Shown: piece after piece, positions 45,995-56,062 of the stretch
How positions within the stretch are numbered: position 1 is the first letter of the stretch
Layout of the letters: each line of letters begins with the position of its first letter
Source of the DNA: Pseudomonas sp. Irchel 3H7
GTDB lineage: Bacteria > Pseudomonadota > Gammaproteobacteria > Pseudomonadales > Pseudomonadaceae
Direction of reading: 5' to 3'
NCBI RefSeq assembly: GCF_900187605.1
Contig: NZ_FYEA01000006.1
Location: 124,001 to 188,000, forward strand
DNA length: 64,000 bases
Made by a program: the position numbers and the translations under genes
Notes under the pieces: generated by a model
Told to the model about the DNA's origin: nothing
Seen by the model: only the letters and a program-made list of their open reading frames with translations
The model's database searches: none

Positions 45995-46084
45995 ATGAGC
46001 GTTCTGGACGGGGTGTCACTGCTATTGGCAGTGGGGCTGTTCATTTATCTGTTGGTTGCGCTGTTGCGCGCGGATCGGAACTAG
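45995..46084 (+). CDS. kdpF: KdpF, small subunit of the Kdp K+ pump
   Basis: A 29-residue single-helix membrane peptide (MSVLDGVSLLLAVGLFIYLL...), the expected KdpF length, 8 bases upstream of kdpA. In E. coli KdpF stabilises the KdpABC complex. The ATG follows CACGGAGATCTTCC. Confidence 0.92.
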   Translation: MSVLDGVSLLLAVGLFIYLLVALLRADRN

Positions 46085-46092
46085 GAGCGGCT

Positions 46093-47787
46093 ATGCACAG
46101 TTATGACTATTGGCTGATCCTCGCGTTTTTCGCGGTGGTCCTGCTGCCGGCGCCGCTGCTCGGGCGCTTCTACTACAAAGTGATGGAAGGTCAGCGCACC
46201 TGGCTGACGCCGGTTCTCGGCCCGGTCGAGCGCGGTTGCTATCGCATCGCCGGGGTCGATCCGCAGGCTGAGCAGAGCTGGCAGAAGTACACGCTGGCGC
46301 TGCTGGCGTTCAACCTGGCCGGTTTCCTGCTGCTGTTCGCGATTCTGTTGTTCCAGGATCACTTGCCACTGAACCCGCAAAATCTGCCGGGCCAGGAGTG
46401 GACGCAGGCGTTCAACACCGCGGTCAGTTTCATGACCAACACCAACTGGCAGTCCTACAGCGGCGAAGCGACCCTCAGCTACCTGAGCCAGATGGTCGGT
46501 CTCACCGTGCAGAACTTCGTCAGCGCCGCCACCGGCCTGGCCGTGCTGGTTGCGCTGTGCCGTGGCATCGGCCGCAAATCGACGAAAACTCTCGGCAACT
46601 TCTGGGTCGACATGACCCGCGCCACCCTCTACGGCCTGTTGCCGTTGTGCTTGCTGTTGGCGCTGTATCTGGTCTGGCAGGGCGTGCCGCAGACCTTTGC
46701 GCAGTATGTGAACGCGGTGACGATGCAAGGCGTTGATCAAGTGATCCCGCTCGGCCCGGCCGCCAGCCAGATTGCGATCAAGCAACTGGGCACCAACGGC
46801 GGCGGCTTCTTCGGCGTCAACTCGGCGCATCCGTTCGAGAACCCGACCGCGTGGAGCAACCTGTTCGAAGTCGCTTCGATCATTCTGATTCCGGTGGCGC
46901 TGGTGTTCACCTTCGGCCACTACGTCAAAGACCTGCGCCAGAGCCGCGCGATTATCGCCTGCATGCTCGCGCTGTTCCTGATCGGTGGCGCGACTTCGCT
47001 GTGGGCTGAGTACCAACCGAATCCGACCCTGAACAACGCCGCCGTCGAACAGACCGCGCCGCTGGAAGGCAAGGAAGCGCGCTTCGGCACCACCGCCACG
47101 GTGCTGTGGTCGGTGACGACGACGGCCGCGTCGAACGGTTCGGTCAACGGCATGCACGACAGCCTCAACCCGCTCAGCGGCATGGTCGCGCTGGTCAACA
47201 TGATGGTCGGCGAAGTGATCTTCGGCGGCGTTGGTGCTGGGCTCTACGGCATGTTGCTCAACGTGCTGATCGCGGTGTTCCTCGCCGGTTTGATGATCGG
47301 TCGCACCCCGGAATACCTCGGCAAGAAACTCCAGGCGCGTGAGGTGCAATTACTGGTGGTGACCCTGCTGGTCATGCCGGTCGGCGTGCTGGTGCTCGGT
47401 GCGATTGCCGCAGCGGTTCCCAGTGCTGCGGCGACCATCAGCAACCCCGGCCCGCACGGTTTCAGCCAGTTGCTCTATGCCTACACCTCTGCCAGTGCCA
47501 ACAACGGTTCGGCGTTCGGTGGTCTGAGCGCCAACACGCCGTTCCACAATCTGATGTTGGGCCTGGGCATGTTGATCGGTCGCTTCGGTTACATCCTGCC
47601 GGTTCTGGCCTTGGCCGGCAGCCTGGCGATGAAGAAAACCGCGCCGATCGGGCAGAACAGCTTCCCGACCCACGGCCCGCTGTTCGTGACCCTGTTGACC
47701 GTGACCATTTTGCTGGTGGGCGGCCTGACCTTCCTGCCAACCCTGGCGCTCGGCCCAATCGCGGAACACCTGAGCATGGGCTTCTAA
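46093..47787 (+). CDS. kdpA: KdpA, K+-binding channel subunit
   Basis: A 564-residue membrane protein of the superfamily of K+ transporters. It supplies the K+-selective pore of the KdpFABC pump. Four pore-loop signatures are visible: TNTNWQSYSGE (near residue 115), GTNGGGFFGVNSAHP (near 230), TTTAASNGSVNGMHDS (near 345) and TSASANNGSAFGGL (near 465). ATG is preceded by CTAGGAGCGGC, a strong ribosome-binding site. A 21-base gap leads to kdpB. Confidence 0.97.
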   Translation: MHSYDYWLILAFFAVVLLPAPLLGRFYYKVMEGQRTWLTPVLGPVERGCYRIAGVDPQAEQSWQKYTLALLAFNLAGFLLLFAILLFQDHLPLNPQNLPGQEWTQAFNTAVSFMTNTNWQSYSGEATLSYLSQMVGLTVQNFVSAATGLAVLVALCRGIGRKSTKTLGNFWVDMTRATLYGLLPLCLLLALYLVWQGVPQTFAQYVNAVTMQGVDQVIPLGPAASQIAIKQLGTNGGGFFGVNSAHPFENPTAWSNLFEVASIILIPVALVFTFGHYVKDLRQSRAIIACMLALFLIGGATSLWAEYQPNPTLNNAAVEQTAPLEGKEARFGTTATVLWSVTTTAASNGSVNGMHDSLNPLSGMVALVNMMVGEVIFGGVGAGLYGMLLNVLIAVFLAGLMIGRTPEYLGKKLQAREVQLLVVTLLVMPVGVLVLGAIAAAVPSAAATISNPGPHGFSQLLYAYTSASANNGSAFGGLSANTPFHNLMLGLGMLIGRFGYILPVLALAGSLAMKKTAPIGQNSFPTHGPLFVTLLTVTILLVGGLTFLPTLALGPIAEHLSMGF

Positions 47788-47808
47788 GCCTTTCATTTTA
47801 GGAGCTGG

Positions 47809-49869
47809 ATGATGAATATGCCCGCAATCAAACCCGCCGTCGTCAAGGCGCCGGAACAAGCGAAAACCGCGATCTCGGCCCTGTGGCGGCCGGCGCTGGT
47901 GCAAGCCTTCGTCAAGCTCGACCCTCGGCAACTGAAACGTTCGCCGGTGATGCTGGTGGTCGAACTGACCGCAATTTTCACCACGGTGCTGTGCTTCATT
48001 CCCGACGCCGACGTGCCGACCTTCGTCGCTGCGCAAATCGCCCTGTGGCTGTGGTTCACCGTGCTGTTCGCCAACTTCGCCGAAGCCTTGGCCGAAGGTC
48101 GCGGCAAGGCCCGCGCCGACAGCCTCAAGGCTGGCAGCGAAGGCCTCAGCGCACGGCGTAAACAGGCTAACGGCAGCTTTCAGGTAGTGCCAGCGGCAAG
48201 TCTGCGCAAAGGCGATGTGGTGCGTGTCGAAGCCGGGGAAATGATCCCCGGTGACGGCGAAGTCATCGAAGGCATCGCCGCGGTCAACGAAGCGGCGATC
48301 ACCGGTGAATCGGCGCCGGTGATTCGTGAATCCGGTGGCGATCGTTCGGCCGTCACCGGCAACACCCGTCTGGTGTCCGACTGGTTGCTGGTGAAGATCA
48401 CCGTCAACCCCGGTGAGTCGACTCTGGACCGCATGATCGCACTGGTCGAAGGCGCCAAGCGTCAGAAGACGCCCAACGAAGTGGCGCTGGACATCCTGCT
48501 GATCGGCCTGACCCTGATCTTCCTGTTGGTAGTCGTGACCCTGCAACCGTTCGCCCATTTCGCCAACGGCAGCCTGCCGCTGGTATTCCTTGTGGCGCTG
48601 CTGGTCACGCTGATCCCGACCACCATTGGCGGTTTGCTGTCGGCCATCGGTATTGCCGGGATGGATCGTCTGGTGCGCCTCAATGTGATTGCCAAGTCCG
48701 GTCGTGCGGTGGAAGCGGCGGGGGACGTGCATGTGCTGCTGCTCGACAAGACCGGCACCATCACCTTCGGTAACCGTCGTTGCAGCGCGGTGTATGCCGC
48801 GCCGGGTGTGAGCGGTCGCGAACTGGCTGAAGGTGCGTTGTTCGCATCCTTGGCCGACGAAACCGCTGAAGGTAAATCCATCGTCGAATACCTGCGCGGT
48901 CTGCACCCGCAGCCTGAGCCGGCGCTGGAAACCTTGACCGCTGTGCCGTTCAGCGCGGAAACCCGTTTGTCCGGTGTCGACTATCAGGGCCGTGTCTATC
49001 GCAAAGGTGCGGTGGACTCGCTGCTGAGTTTCCTCGGCCAGAAACGCGCCGATCTGGCTCCGGCACTGTCGCGGGAAATCGACAAGATCGCGCAGAGCGG
49101 TGGCACGCCATTGCTGGTGTGTGCCGACGGCAAATTGCTGGGCGCGATCCACCTCAAGGACGTGGTTAAACCAGGCATCCGCGAACGTTTCGCCGAACTG
49201 CGCAAACTGGGCATTCGCACCGTGATGGTCACCGGTGATAACCCGCTGACTGCCGCCGCCATCGCCGCTGAGGCGGGTGTCGATGACGTTCTCGCCGAGG
49301 CCACCCCGGAGAAAAAACTCGCGCGCATTCGTCATGAGCAAAACGACGGTCGCCTGGTCGCGATGTGCGGCGACGGCGCCAACGATGCCCCGGCGCTGGC
49401 TCAGGCTGACGTCGGCATGGCGATGAACGACGGCACCCAGGCTGCCCGCGAAGCGGCGAACATGGTCGACCTCGACAGCGATCCGACCAAGCTGCTCGAC
49501 GTGGTGCAGATCGGCAAGGAATTGCTGGTGACCCGTGGCGCGCTGACGACGTTTTCCATCGCCAACGACGTGGCCAAATACTTCGCGATCCTGCCGGCGT
49601 TGTTTGCCTCGATTTATCCGCAACTGGGCGTGCTCAACATCATGCAGTTGACCAGTCCGCAGAGCGCGATTCTCTCGGCCATCGTCTTCAACGCCTTGAT
49701 CATCGTCGTGCTGATTCCACTGGCGCTGCGTGGTGTGCGCGTGCAGGCGGCGAGTGCGGCAGCGTTGCTGCGGCGCAATCTGCTGATCTACGGATTGGGC
49801 GGGATTCTGGTGCCGTTTGTGGGGATCAAGGCGATCGACATGTTGCTCACGGCGCTGCATTTGGTGTGA
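47809..49869 (+). CDS. kdpB: KdpB, P-type ATPase subunit
   Basis: A 686-residue P-type ATPase that powers K+ uptake by KdpFABC. The phosphorylated Asp is D313 in [14 protein letters not shown] (165-168) is the dephosphorylation loop, whose Ser168 corresponds to the inhibitory phospho-Ser known in E. coli; [20 protein letters not shown] and [16 protein letters not shown] form the nucleotide and hinge regions. ATG ATG at the start both fit AGGAG. The gene is followed by a 347-base repeat-filled gap before kdpC, which is abnormal for this operon. Confidence 0.97.
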   Translation: MMNMPAIKPAVVKAPEQAKTAISALWRPALVQAFVKLDPRQLKRSPVMLVVELTAIFTTVLCFIPDADVPTFVAAQIALWLWFTVLFANFAEALAEGRGKARADSLKAGSEGLSARRKQANGSFQVVPAASLRKGDVVRVEAGEMIPGDGEVIEGIAAVNEAAITGESAPVIRESGGDRSAVTGNTRLVSDWLLVKITVNPGESTLDRMIALVEGAKRQKTPNEVALDILLIGLTLIFLLVVVTLQPFAHFANGSLPLVFLVALLVTLIPTTIGGLLSAIGIAGMDRLVRLNVIAKSGRAVEAAGDVHVLLLDKTGTITFGNRRCSAVYAAPGVSGRELAEGALFASLADETAEGKSIVEYLRGLHPQPEPALETLTAVPFSAETRLSGVDYQGRVYRKGAVDSLLSFLGQKRADLAPALSREIDKIAQSGGTPLLVCADGKLLGAIHLKDVVKPGIRERFAELRKLGIRTVMVTGDNPLTAAAIAAEAGVDDVLAEATPEKKLARIRHEQNDGRLVAMCGDGANDAPALAQADVGMAMNDGTQAAREAANMVDLDSDPTKLLDVVQIGKELLVTRGALTTFSIANDVAKYFAILPALFASIYPQLGVLNIMQLTSPQSAILSAIVFNALIIVVLIPLALRGVRVQAASAAALLRRNLLIYGLGGILVPFVGIKAIDMLLTALHLV

Positions 49870-49883
49870 GGCTGATATCGCAG

Positions 49884-50159
49884 CCCCTCACCCTAACCCT
49901 CTCCCGGGGGGAGAGGGGACTGACCGAGTGGTTCAAAAGAGGTACATCGACCTGAAATACCGAGCCGAACTCAGGTCTTGAAAAGCACAAGGATCGGCCC
50001 CTTTCCCCTTAGCGACATGGGGGGAGAGGGGACTAACCGAGTGGTTTATCAGAGCTACACCGACCTGAAATACAGAGCCGAACTCAGGTTTTGAAAAGCA
50101 CAAAGATCGGCTCCCTCTCCCCCTCGCCCCCTTGGGGGGAGAGGGTTGGGGTGAGGGGG
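49884..50159. repeat. Repeat element between kdpB and kdpC: two 113-bp tandem units in an inverted repeat
   Basis: CCCTCACCCTAACCCTCTCC (from about 49885) is matched by the inverted copy GAGAGGGTTGGGGTGAGGGG ending near 50158, one mismatch. Inside are two imperfect tandem units of 113 bp, 49906-50018 and 50019-50131; each starts GGGGGGAGAGGGGAC and carries CGACCTGAAATAC and GAAAAGCACAA. A partial third start follows. No open frame of note. This fills most of the 347-base gap. Confidence 0.85.
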
Positions 50160-50216
50160 GAAAAGATCTCCCTGACACCCCACCAAAGTTTGCCCAACGA
50201 ATTCGAGGATTTTGAA

Positions 50217-50762
50217 ATGTCCACAATGATACGTCCGGCCCTGAGCCTGCTGGTGCTGATGACCCTGGTCACCGGCGTCGCCTATCCACTGGTGGTGACC
50301 GGCGTCGCGCAAGTCGCATTCCCCGCTCAAGCCAACGGCAGCCTGGTGCACGACGCCGACGGTAAAGTCCGTGGCTCGTCACTGATTGCCCAGGATTTTG
50401 TCGGCGATGCGTGGTTCCATCCACGTCCCTCCGCCGGTGCGTTTGCCACCGTTTCCAGCAGCGCGAGCAACCTGGCGCCGAGCAATCCGGCACTCGCCAC
50501 GCGGGTGATCGACGATGCCAACAAATTGCAGGTTCCTGGTCAGGGCCCGGTGCCATTGGCCTTGCTGACCACCTCCGGCAGCGGCCTTGATCCGCACTTG
50601 CCACCGGCAGCGATTGCCTATCAACTGGCGCGTGTCGCAGCAGCGCGAAATGTGCCGGTATCGACTCTTCAGCAACTGCTCGATGCGCATATCGAACAGC
50701 CGCTGGTGGGGCCGCCGGTGGTCAATGTGCTGGAGCTGAACATGGCCCTGGAAAAACTGTAG
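50217..50762 (+). CDS. kdpC: KdpC, assembly subunit of the Kdp pump
   Basis: A 181-residue protein with one N-terminal transmembrane helix ([20 protein letters not shown]) and a periplasmic domain with the family blocks [17 protein letters not shown] and [16 protein letters not shown]. It stabilises KdpA-KdpB and raises K+ affinity. Start ATG with GAGGA 9 bases upstream. Because of the repeat element upstream, translation cannot be coupled to kdpB as in the usual operon; transcription through the hairpin is needed. Confidence 0.96.
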   Translation: MSTMIRPALSLLVLMTLVTGVAYPLVVTGVAQVAFPAQANGSLVHDADGKVRGSSLIAQDFVGDAWFHPRPSAGAFATVSSSASNLAPSNPALATRVIDDANKLQVPGQGPVPLALLTTSGSGLDPHLPPAAIAYQLARVAAARNVPVSTLQQLLDAHIEQPLVGPPVVNVLELNMALEKL

Positions 50763-50764
50763 AA

Positions 50765-50879
50765 GATGATCGTTCCCACGCTCTGCGTGGGAATGCATCA
50801 ATGGACGCTCCGCGTCCGCTTTGGTGGGGCGCAGAGCGTCCCGGGCTGCATTCCCACGCAGAGCGTGGGAACGATCATC
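50765..50879. repeat. Long REP inverted pair between kdpC and kdpD
   Basis: Left arm 50765-50796 (GATGATCGTTCCCACGCTCT...) and right arm 50848-50879 are exact inverted copies, and each arm contains its own small palindrome (CCACGCTCTGCGTGG). The middle also has GGACGCTCCGCGTCC. Same family as the unit near position 280. Confidence 0.9.
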
Positions 50880-50899
50880 AGGAAGAGAGAACATCAAGC

Positions 50900-53551
50900 A
50901 TGAGCGACTCCGGCCGCGCCGACGCGCTGTTAGCAGACCTGCCCCGTGACGGCCGTGGCCGGCTCAAGGTTTTCCTCGGCGCCGCCCCCGGTGTCGGCAA
51001 GACCTACGCCATGCTTCAGGCTGCCCACACGCAATTGCGCCAAGGCGTGAAAGTCCTCGCTGGGGTCGTTGAAACCCACGGCCGCGCCGAAACCGAAGCG
51101 TTGCTTGGCGGCCTGCCGCAGCAACCGCTGGTGCGCTCGGAATACCGTGGCGTGATGCTCGAAGAAATGGACCTCGACGGCATTCTCTCGGCCAGGCCGA
51201 AGTTGGTGCTGGTCGATGAACTGGCCCACAGCAACGCCCCCGGCAGCCGCCACGCGAAACGCTGGCAAGACATTCAGGAATTGCTCGCCGCCGGTATCGA
51301 CGTATTCACCACGGTCAACGTCCAGCACCTGGAAAGCCTCAACGATCAGGTGCGCGGCATCACCGGTGTGCAAGTGCGCGAAACCCTGCCGGACTGGGTG
51401 CTGCAAGAAGCCTACGAACTGCTGTTGATCGACCTGCCGCCGCGTGAACTGCTCGAGCGTCTGCGTGAAGGCAAGGTCTACGTGCCGGAACAGGCCCGCG
51501 CAGCGATCGATGCGTTTTTCACCCAGACCAACCTCACCGCGTTGCGCGAACTGGCGATGCAAACCGCCGCTGCGCAGGTCGATAACGATCTCGCTCAAGG
51601 CTATCGCCAGCTCGGTCAGGCCGCCCCAGCAGTGCGCGGGCGATTGCTGGTCGGCGTCGATGGTGATGCGCAAGCCGAACGCCTGGTACGGCATGCCAGT
51701 CGTGTCGCCCAGCGCCGACATTTACCGTGGAGTCTGGTGCATGTCGATAACGGCAGCGTACGCGACGAGCAATCGCGCCTGCGCCTGCAAAGTGCTCAGC
51801 AACTGGCCGAGCGCCTCGGTGGAGAAGTGGTGTTGCTGCGCGCCGGTGAAGTGGCGAAAACCTTGGTCCAGCATGCTGCCGAGCGCCGTGCGAGTCTGGT
51901 GTTGGTCGGCCAGTCTCGGCCCAGTTGGCGTCGTCGACTGTTCGGCGGTGGCTTGGCGGCGCGTCTGTTGCGTCAGGCCCATGGGCTGGAAATCAACGTC
52001 CTCGACAACGATCATGAACACCCGCAGTCGCGCCCGCGAAACCCGCTGACCCTGGTGTGGTTCGACTATGCGCTGGCGCTGGTTGCCACGGTGTTGGCCA
52101 GTGCGCTGGCGTGGGCGGTGTCGAGTGTGTTGCCGCTGCCGAATATCTCGCTGGTGTTCCTCGCGGCAGTGTTGCTGGTGGCGGTGCGCAGCAGTCTCGG
52201 TCCGGCGCTGGCCTGTGCGGCGTTGTCGTTTCTGACCTATGACTTTCTGTTCATCCCGCCGAATTTTTCCTTCGCCATCCAGCGCGAAGAAGACGTCCTG
52301 ACTTTATTGTTTTTCCTGTTGATGGCGGCGCTCACCGGTAATCTTGCGGCGCGTCAGCGTCGGCAATTGCAAGCCTTGCGTGACACCCAGGAAGAAACCA
52401 CCGAACTGCTTGACCTGTCGCGCAAACTCACCGCCGCCACCGATCGCCAGGCTGTGGTCAGCGCTGCCGCGCAACACCTCAATGGCTGGAGCGATCTGCA
52501 GTTGTGCCTGCTTAATCGCGACGGCCAGGGCGGCTGGAAAATCGAGACCGGCGGGCCGCTGGAATTTACCGAGTCCGAACGCGCCGCCGCCGATTGGGCC
52601 TGGCAGCACGATCAACCGGCGGGCATGGGCACCGGCACGTTGCCGTTCGGACGCTGGTGGTGGTGGCCGCTGTCGGTCGAGGATGGGCCGCTGGCGTTGC
52701 TTGGCGTGTGTGCCAAGGAAGGCCAGACCTTGAGTGGCCAGCGTCGCCGCTTGCTCACCGCGTTGAGTCAGCCGCTCGCCCAAGCGCTGGCGCGCGCGCA
52801 GTTGGCCGATGACCTGGAAGCCGCGCGCCTGCACGGCGAGACCGAACAATTGCGCAGTGCGCTATTGGCGTCGGTGTCTCACGACTTGCGCACGCCGCTG
52901 ACCGCCATGCGCGGCAGCATCGACAGCCTGTTGGCCCTCGGCGAAGCGATCCCGCTGGAGGATCGTCGTGAACTGCTCGAGGGCACCCGTGATGAAGCCG
53001 AACGCCTCGACCGCTACATCCAGAATCTGCTCGACATGACGCGCCTAGGCCACGGTGCGCTGAAACTGGCGCGGGACTGGGTGTCGCCCGCCGATATCGT
53101 CGGCAGCTCACTCAATCGCCTGCGCGCGGTATTGGCGCCGCTCCAGGTCAGTACCGATGTGCCGAGTGAGTTGCCGCTATTGTTCGTCCATGCCGCGTTG
53201 ATTGAACAGGCATTGGTCAATGTGATGGAAAACGCAGCGCGTTTCTCACCTGTTCACGGTCGTTTACAACTCAGCGCGGGAGCGAATGACGAGGAGATTT
53301 TCTTCTCGGTCAGCGACGAGGGGCCGGGGATTCCCGAGGATGAACGGGCGAAGATTTTCGACATGTTCTACACCGCAGCCCGTGGTGATCGCGGGGGGCA
53401 GGGCACTGGCCTCGGCCTGGCAATCTGTCAGGGCATGGTCGGCGCGCACGGCGGTCGCATCAGTGTCGCCGACGGCATCGACGGACGCGGCACCTGCATC
53501 AATTTGCACTTGCCGTTGCAAGCGCAACCGGGGATGGACAATGAAGCCTGA
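50900..53551 (+). CDS. kdpD: KdpD sensor histidine kinase
   Basis: An 883-residue K+/turgor sensor. Domains in order: N-terminal KdpD domain with Walker A GAAPGVGKT (about residues 25-33) and VDELAHSNAPGS; a universal-stress-like domain (about 250-370); four transmembrane helices (about 395-480); a GAF-like region; and a kinase core with the phospho-His in SVSHDLRTPLTAMRGS (about residue 660) and the ATP-binding VMENAARFSP, DEGPGIPEDE and GTGLGLAICQG motifs. It phosphorylates KdpE when K+ is scarce. The ATG follows GGAAGAGAGAACATCAAGC. Confidence 0.97.
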   Translation: MSDSGRADALLADLPRDGRGRLKVFLGAAPGVGKTYAMLQAAHTQLRQGVKVLAGVVETHGRAETEALLGGLPQQPLVRSEYRGVMLEEMDLDGILSARPKLVLVDELAHSNAPGSRHAKRWQDIQELLAAGIDVFTTVNVQHLESLNDQVRGITGVQVRETLPDWVLQEAYELLLIDLPPRELLERLREGKVYVPEQARAAIDAFFTQTNLTALRELAMQTAAAQVDNDLAQGYRQLGQAAPAVRGRLLVGVDGDAQAERLVRHASRVAQRRHLPWSLVHVDNGSVRDEQSRLRLQSAQQLAERLGGEVVLLRAGEVAKTLVQHAAERRASLVLVGQSRPSWRRRLFGGGLAARLLRQAHGLEINVLDNDHEHPQSRPRNPLTLVWFDYALALVATVLASALAWAVSSVLPLPNISLVFLAAVLLVAVRSSLGPALACAALSFLTYDFLFIPPNFSFAIQREEDVLTLLFFLLMAALTGNLAARQRRQLQALRDTQEETTELLDLSRKLTAATDRQAVVSAAAQHLNGWSDLQLCLLNRDGQGGWKIETGGPLEFTESERAAADWAWQHDQPAGMGTGTLPFGRWWWWPLSVEDGPLALLGVCAKEGQTLSGQRRRLLTALSQPLAQALARAQLADDLEAARLHGETEQLRSALLASVSHDLRTPLTAMRGSIDSLLALGEAIPLEDRRELLEGTRDEAERLDRYIQNLLDMTRLGHGALKLARDWVSPADIVGSSLNRLRAVLAPLQVSTDVPSELPLLFVHAALIEQALVNVMENAARFSPVHGRLQLSAGANDEEIFFSVSDEGPGIPEDERAKIFDMFYTAARGDRGGQGTGLGLAICQGMVGAHGGRISVADGIDGRGTCINLHLPLQAQPGMDNEA

Positions 53552-53599
53552 TGCGGACTGCGCTAATCTCTTGCCACTCTTTTGTGTTGATGTGAATTC

Positions 53600-54298
53600 A
53601 TGAGCCAGACCGCGACCATTTTGGTCATCGACGACGAACCGCAGATCCGCAAGTTCCTGCGCATCAGCCTCGCTTCCCAGGGCTACAAAGTGCTTGAGGC
53701 CGGCACCGGTGCCGAAGGCCTGGCGCAGGCGGCGCTGAACAAACCGGATTTGCTGGTGCTCGACCTCGGCCTGCCGGACATGGACGGCCAGCAAGTGCTG
53801 CGCGAATTTCGCGAGTGGGCCACGGCGCCGGTGTTGGTGTTGTCGGTGCGCGCCAGCGAAGGGCAGAAAGTCCAGGCGCTGGATGGCGGCGCCAATGACT
53901 ACGTGACCAAGCCGTTCGGCATCCAGGAGTTTCTCGCCCGGGTCCGCGCCTTGTTGCGTCAGGCGCCGACGGGGGAGGCGCAGCAGGCGGCGTTGAGTTT
54001 CGGCCCGTTGACCGTGGATCTGGCCTATCGGCGGGTGTTGCTCGACGGTGTCGAAGTGGCGCTGACCCGCAAGGAGTACGCGGTGCTGGCGCAACTGGCG
54101 CGGCATCCGGGGCGAGTGATTACCCAGCAGCAATTGCTCAAGGATATCTGGGGGCCGACCCACACCGAGGACAGCCATTATCTGCGGATTGTGGTGGGGC
54201 ATTTGCGCCAGAAACTAGCGGATGATCCGACGCGGCCGCGGTTTATCGTGACTGAGGCGGGGGTTGGCTATCGGCTGTTGAGTGACAACACTCTTTAG
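53600..54298 (+). CDS. kdpE: KdpE response regulator
   Basis: A 232-residue OmpR-type regulator that activates kdpFABC. The receiver domain has Asp10-Asp11 (VIDDEP) and the phospho-Asp55 in LLVLDLGLPDMDG, with Lys in NDYVTKPFG; the C-terminal winged helix (about 135-230) reads VALTRKEYAVLAQLARHPGR and DSHYLRIVVGHLRQKL. Separated from kdpD by 48 bases. A REP pair follows. Confidence 0.97.
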   Translation: MSQTATILVIDDEPQIRKFLRISLASQGYKVLEAGTGAEGLAQAALNKPDLLVLDLGLPDMDGQQVLREFREWATAPVLVLSVRASEGQKVQALDGGANDYVTKPFGIQEFLARVRALLRQAPTGEAQQAALSFGPLTVDLAYRRVLLDGVEVALTRKEYAVLAQLARHPGRVITQQQLLKDIWGPTHTEDSHYLRIVVGHLRQKLADDPTRPRFIVTEAGVGYRLLSDNTL

Positions 54299-54321
54299 CC
54301 ATTTGTTGTCCCGGCAGACGC

Positions 54322-54414
54322 CATCGCTGGCAAGCCAGCTCCCACAGGTTTTTCAGCTGTGATTGAAATCTGTGTATCACCTCGATCACTGTGGGAGCTG
54401 GCTTGCCAGCGATG
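54322..54414. repeat. REP pair (CATCGCTGGCAAGCCAGCTC family)
   Basis: CATCGCTGGCAAGCCAGCTC plus CCACA (54322-54346) and its exact inverted copy (54390-54414) flank a 43-base spacer between the convergent ends of kdpE and the patatin gene. Confidence 0.9.
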
Positions 54415-54439
54415 AGGCCCTTAAAGACTGCGGAAAACT

Positions 54440-55489
54440 TCAGGGCTCTCTGCTCTGCTCACTGTCATACCGATCCAGCGTATCCCGCGCAATCTCCCGT
54501 CCCAACGCGATCAACTCCGGCGCCTTGTAAAACTCGAAAAACCGGCACACCCGCTTCGGCACGTTGATCAGGATGTCCGGCGGATACCCAGCGATCTTGT
54601 ACTGCGCCAACGAGGTCTGCATCACCTCGAAACTCTGGTTGATCAAATCCAGCAGCGACGCCGGCCCGACGTTATCGATGATGAATGAACCGGTCGCCGA
54701 TTTCGGCGCGCCTTCACGCTCTGGCGCGGCGGCCGGTTGCTGGCTCTCCGGCTCGGCGCCGTCCAGCCAAGGGTTGATGTCTGCTGCTTCGGCGCGCAAC
54801 GCTTCCTGCTCGAGCCGCAACAGTTGCTCGGCCTGTGTACGGCGGAACGGCATCTTCGATCCCAGTGATCTGATCAGGTTGTCGAAGCGTGAGCGGAACG
54901 CGGCGGGGCGCTGGATCACCGGCAGTTTGTAGTGACGCTGGTTGGTCGAGTTGAGGTTGACCGCAATGATCAGATCACAGTGGCTCGACACCACCGGCAC
55001 GATCGGCAACGGGTTGAGAATGCCGCCGTCGACCAGCATGCGATTGCCTTGCATCACTGGCGTGAACAGACTCGGAATCGCCGCCGAGGCGCGCATCGCC
55101 TGATGCAGGCAGCCTTCCTGAAACCAGATCTCCTGTTGGTTGGTGAGGTCGGCGGCGACCGCGGTGTAGGGGATGCGCAAGTCTTCGATGTTGATTTCGC
55201 CGACGATCTTGCGGATCTGGCCGAAGACCTTTTCGCCGCGAATCGCGCCGAGGCGGAAACTCACGTCGACCAGGCGCAGTACGTCCAGATAGTCGAGACT
55301 TTCGATCCAGTTGCGGTATTCATCGAGCTTGCCGGCGGCGTAGATCCCGCCGACCACGGCGCCCATCGAACAGCCAGCAATGCAGGCGATTTCGTACCCG
55401 CGTTTCTCGATCTCTTCAATGACCCCGATATGGGCATAGCCCCGGGCGCCACCGGAGCCCAGTACCAGCGCGACACGTTTTTTTTTCAT
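54440..55489 (-). CDS. Patatin-like phospholipase (RssA-type)
   Basis: A 349-residue protein. The oxyanion loop GSGGARGYAHIG (11-22), the serine motif GCSMG (Ser41) and the DGG of MLVDGGILNPLP give the patatin Ser-Asp dyad. It is therefore a predicted cytoplasmic acyl hydrolase; the natural lipid substrate is unknown. The C-terminal third (about 240-300) is a Pro/Glu-rich insertion (ESQQPAAAPEREGAP) before a last conserved helical part, longer than E. coli RssA. Start MKKKRVALVLG has GAGGA 7 bases upstream. Confidence 0.9.
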   Translation of the reverse strand: MKKKRVALVLGSGGARGYAHIGVIEEIEKRGYEIACIAGCSMGAVVGGIYAAGKLDEYRNWIESLDYLDVLRLVDVSFRLGAIRGEKVFGQIRKIVGEINIEDLRIPYTAVAADLTNQQEIWFQEGCLHQAMRASAAIPSLFTPVMQGNRMLVDGGILNPLPIVPVVSSHCDLIIAVNLNSTNQRHYKLPVIQRPAAFRSRFDNLIRSLGSKMPFRRTQAEQLLRLEQEALRAEAADINPWLDGAEPESQQPAAAPEREGAPKSATGSFIIDNVGPASLLDLINQSFEVMQTSLAQYKIAGYPPDILINVPKRVCRFFEFYKAPELIALGREIARDTLDRYDSEQSREP

Positions 55490-55704
55490 CCAGCGTCCTC
55501 CCGACAAGGTTCCACAATGCACCCATCGCCGGACCGGCTCAATCGCCGAAGTCGTTCAGTGCGCCAGTGACGTCGTTTTTTCGCTCCTGCATGACCCTTC
55601 AGCGCTATCCTTCTCAGTTGCGCGGTTTCACCCGCCGGCAAGGCACTTTTTCGCAGCCAGGCCGTCTTACCTGCACGATTGTTGACCTATTTGAGGTGTG
55701 AGTG

Positions 55705-55983
55705 ATGAAAGCCTGGATCTGTGTGCCGTTGATGGCTCTGGCATTGGCCGGTTGCGCCGGTAAAACCGCTTACCGCGACAGCTGCGGCAGCCAGCTCGAC
55801 GCGGCCTGGCATGAGCTGGATCTGGCCAAGGCCGAAGGCTTTGCCGGCACCGTCAGCTACTCCAAAGCGTTGTCGCTGCTGACCGCCGCCAAGACCCAGC
55901 AGCAATTCGAAGGGTTTGAAGGCTGCAGCAAGAAAGCCGAGAAGGCGCGTTTCTACATTCGCGAATCCCGCGCCGGCCGCTAA
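55705..55983 (+). CDS. Small putative lipoprotein
   Basis: A 92-residue protein with signal MKAWICVPLMALALAGCAG; the lipobox LAGC predicts lipidation at Cys17. The mature part has two more Cys (DSCGSQ and FEGCSKK) that may form a disulfide, and is helical and lysine-rich, ending YIRESRAGR. I do not recognise a domain. The ATG follows TTGAGGTGTGAGTG. Envelope location is inferred from the signal. It stands alone between the patatin gene (divergent) and the CHAD gene. Confidence 0.75.
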   Translation: MKAWICVPLMALALAGCAGKTAYRDSCGSQLDAAWHELDLAKAEGFAGTVSYSKALSLLTAAKTQQQFEGFEGCSKKAEKARFYIRESRAGR

Positions 55984-56062
55984 GCTGCTGACGTGAAGCA
56001 AGGAGGCTGCGGTCACTGGGCGGCAGCATGTTCTACAGAGCCATTTGAATCAGGAGCAAGTG

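Noticed and set aside
47350..49860. An 836-codon open frame on the minus strand across kdpA/kdpB
   Set aside because: A GC-skew shadow of kdpB and kdpA; no recognisable protein features.
49884..50159. CRISPR array between kdpB and kdpC
   Set aside because: Only two 113-bp units, directly abutting, with no short repeat-spacer pattern and no cas genes.
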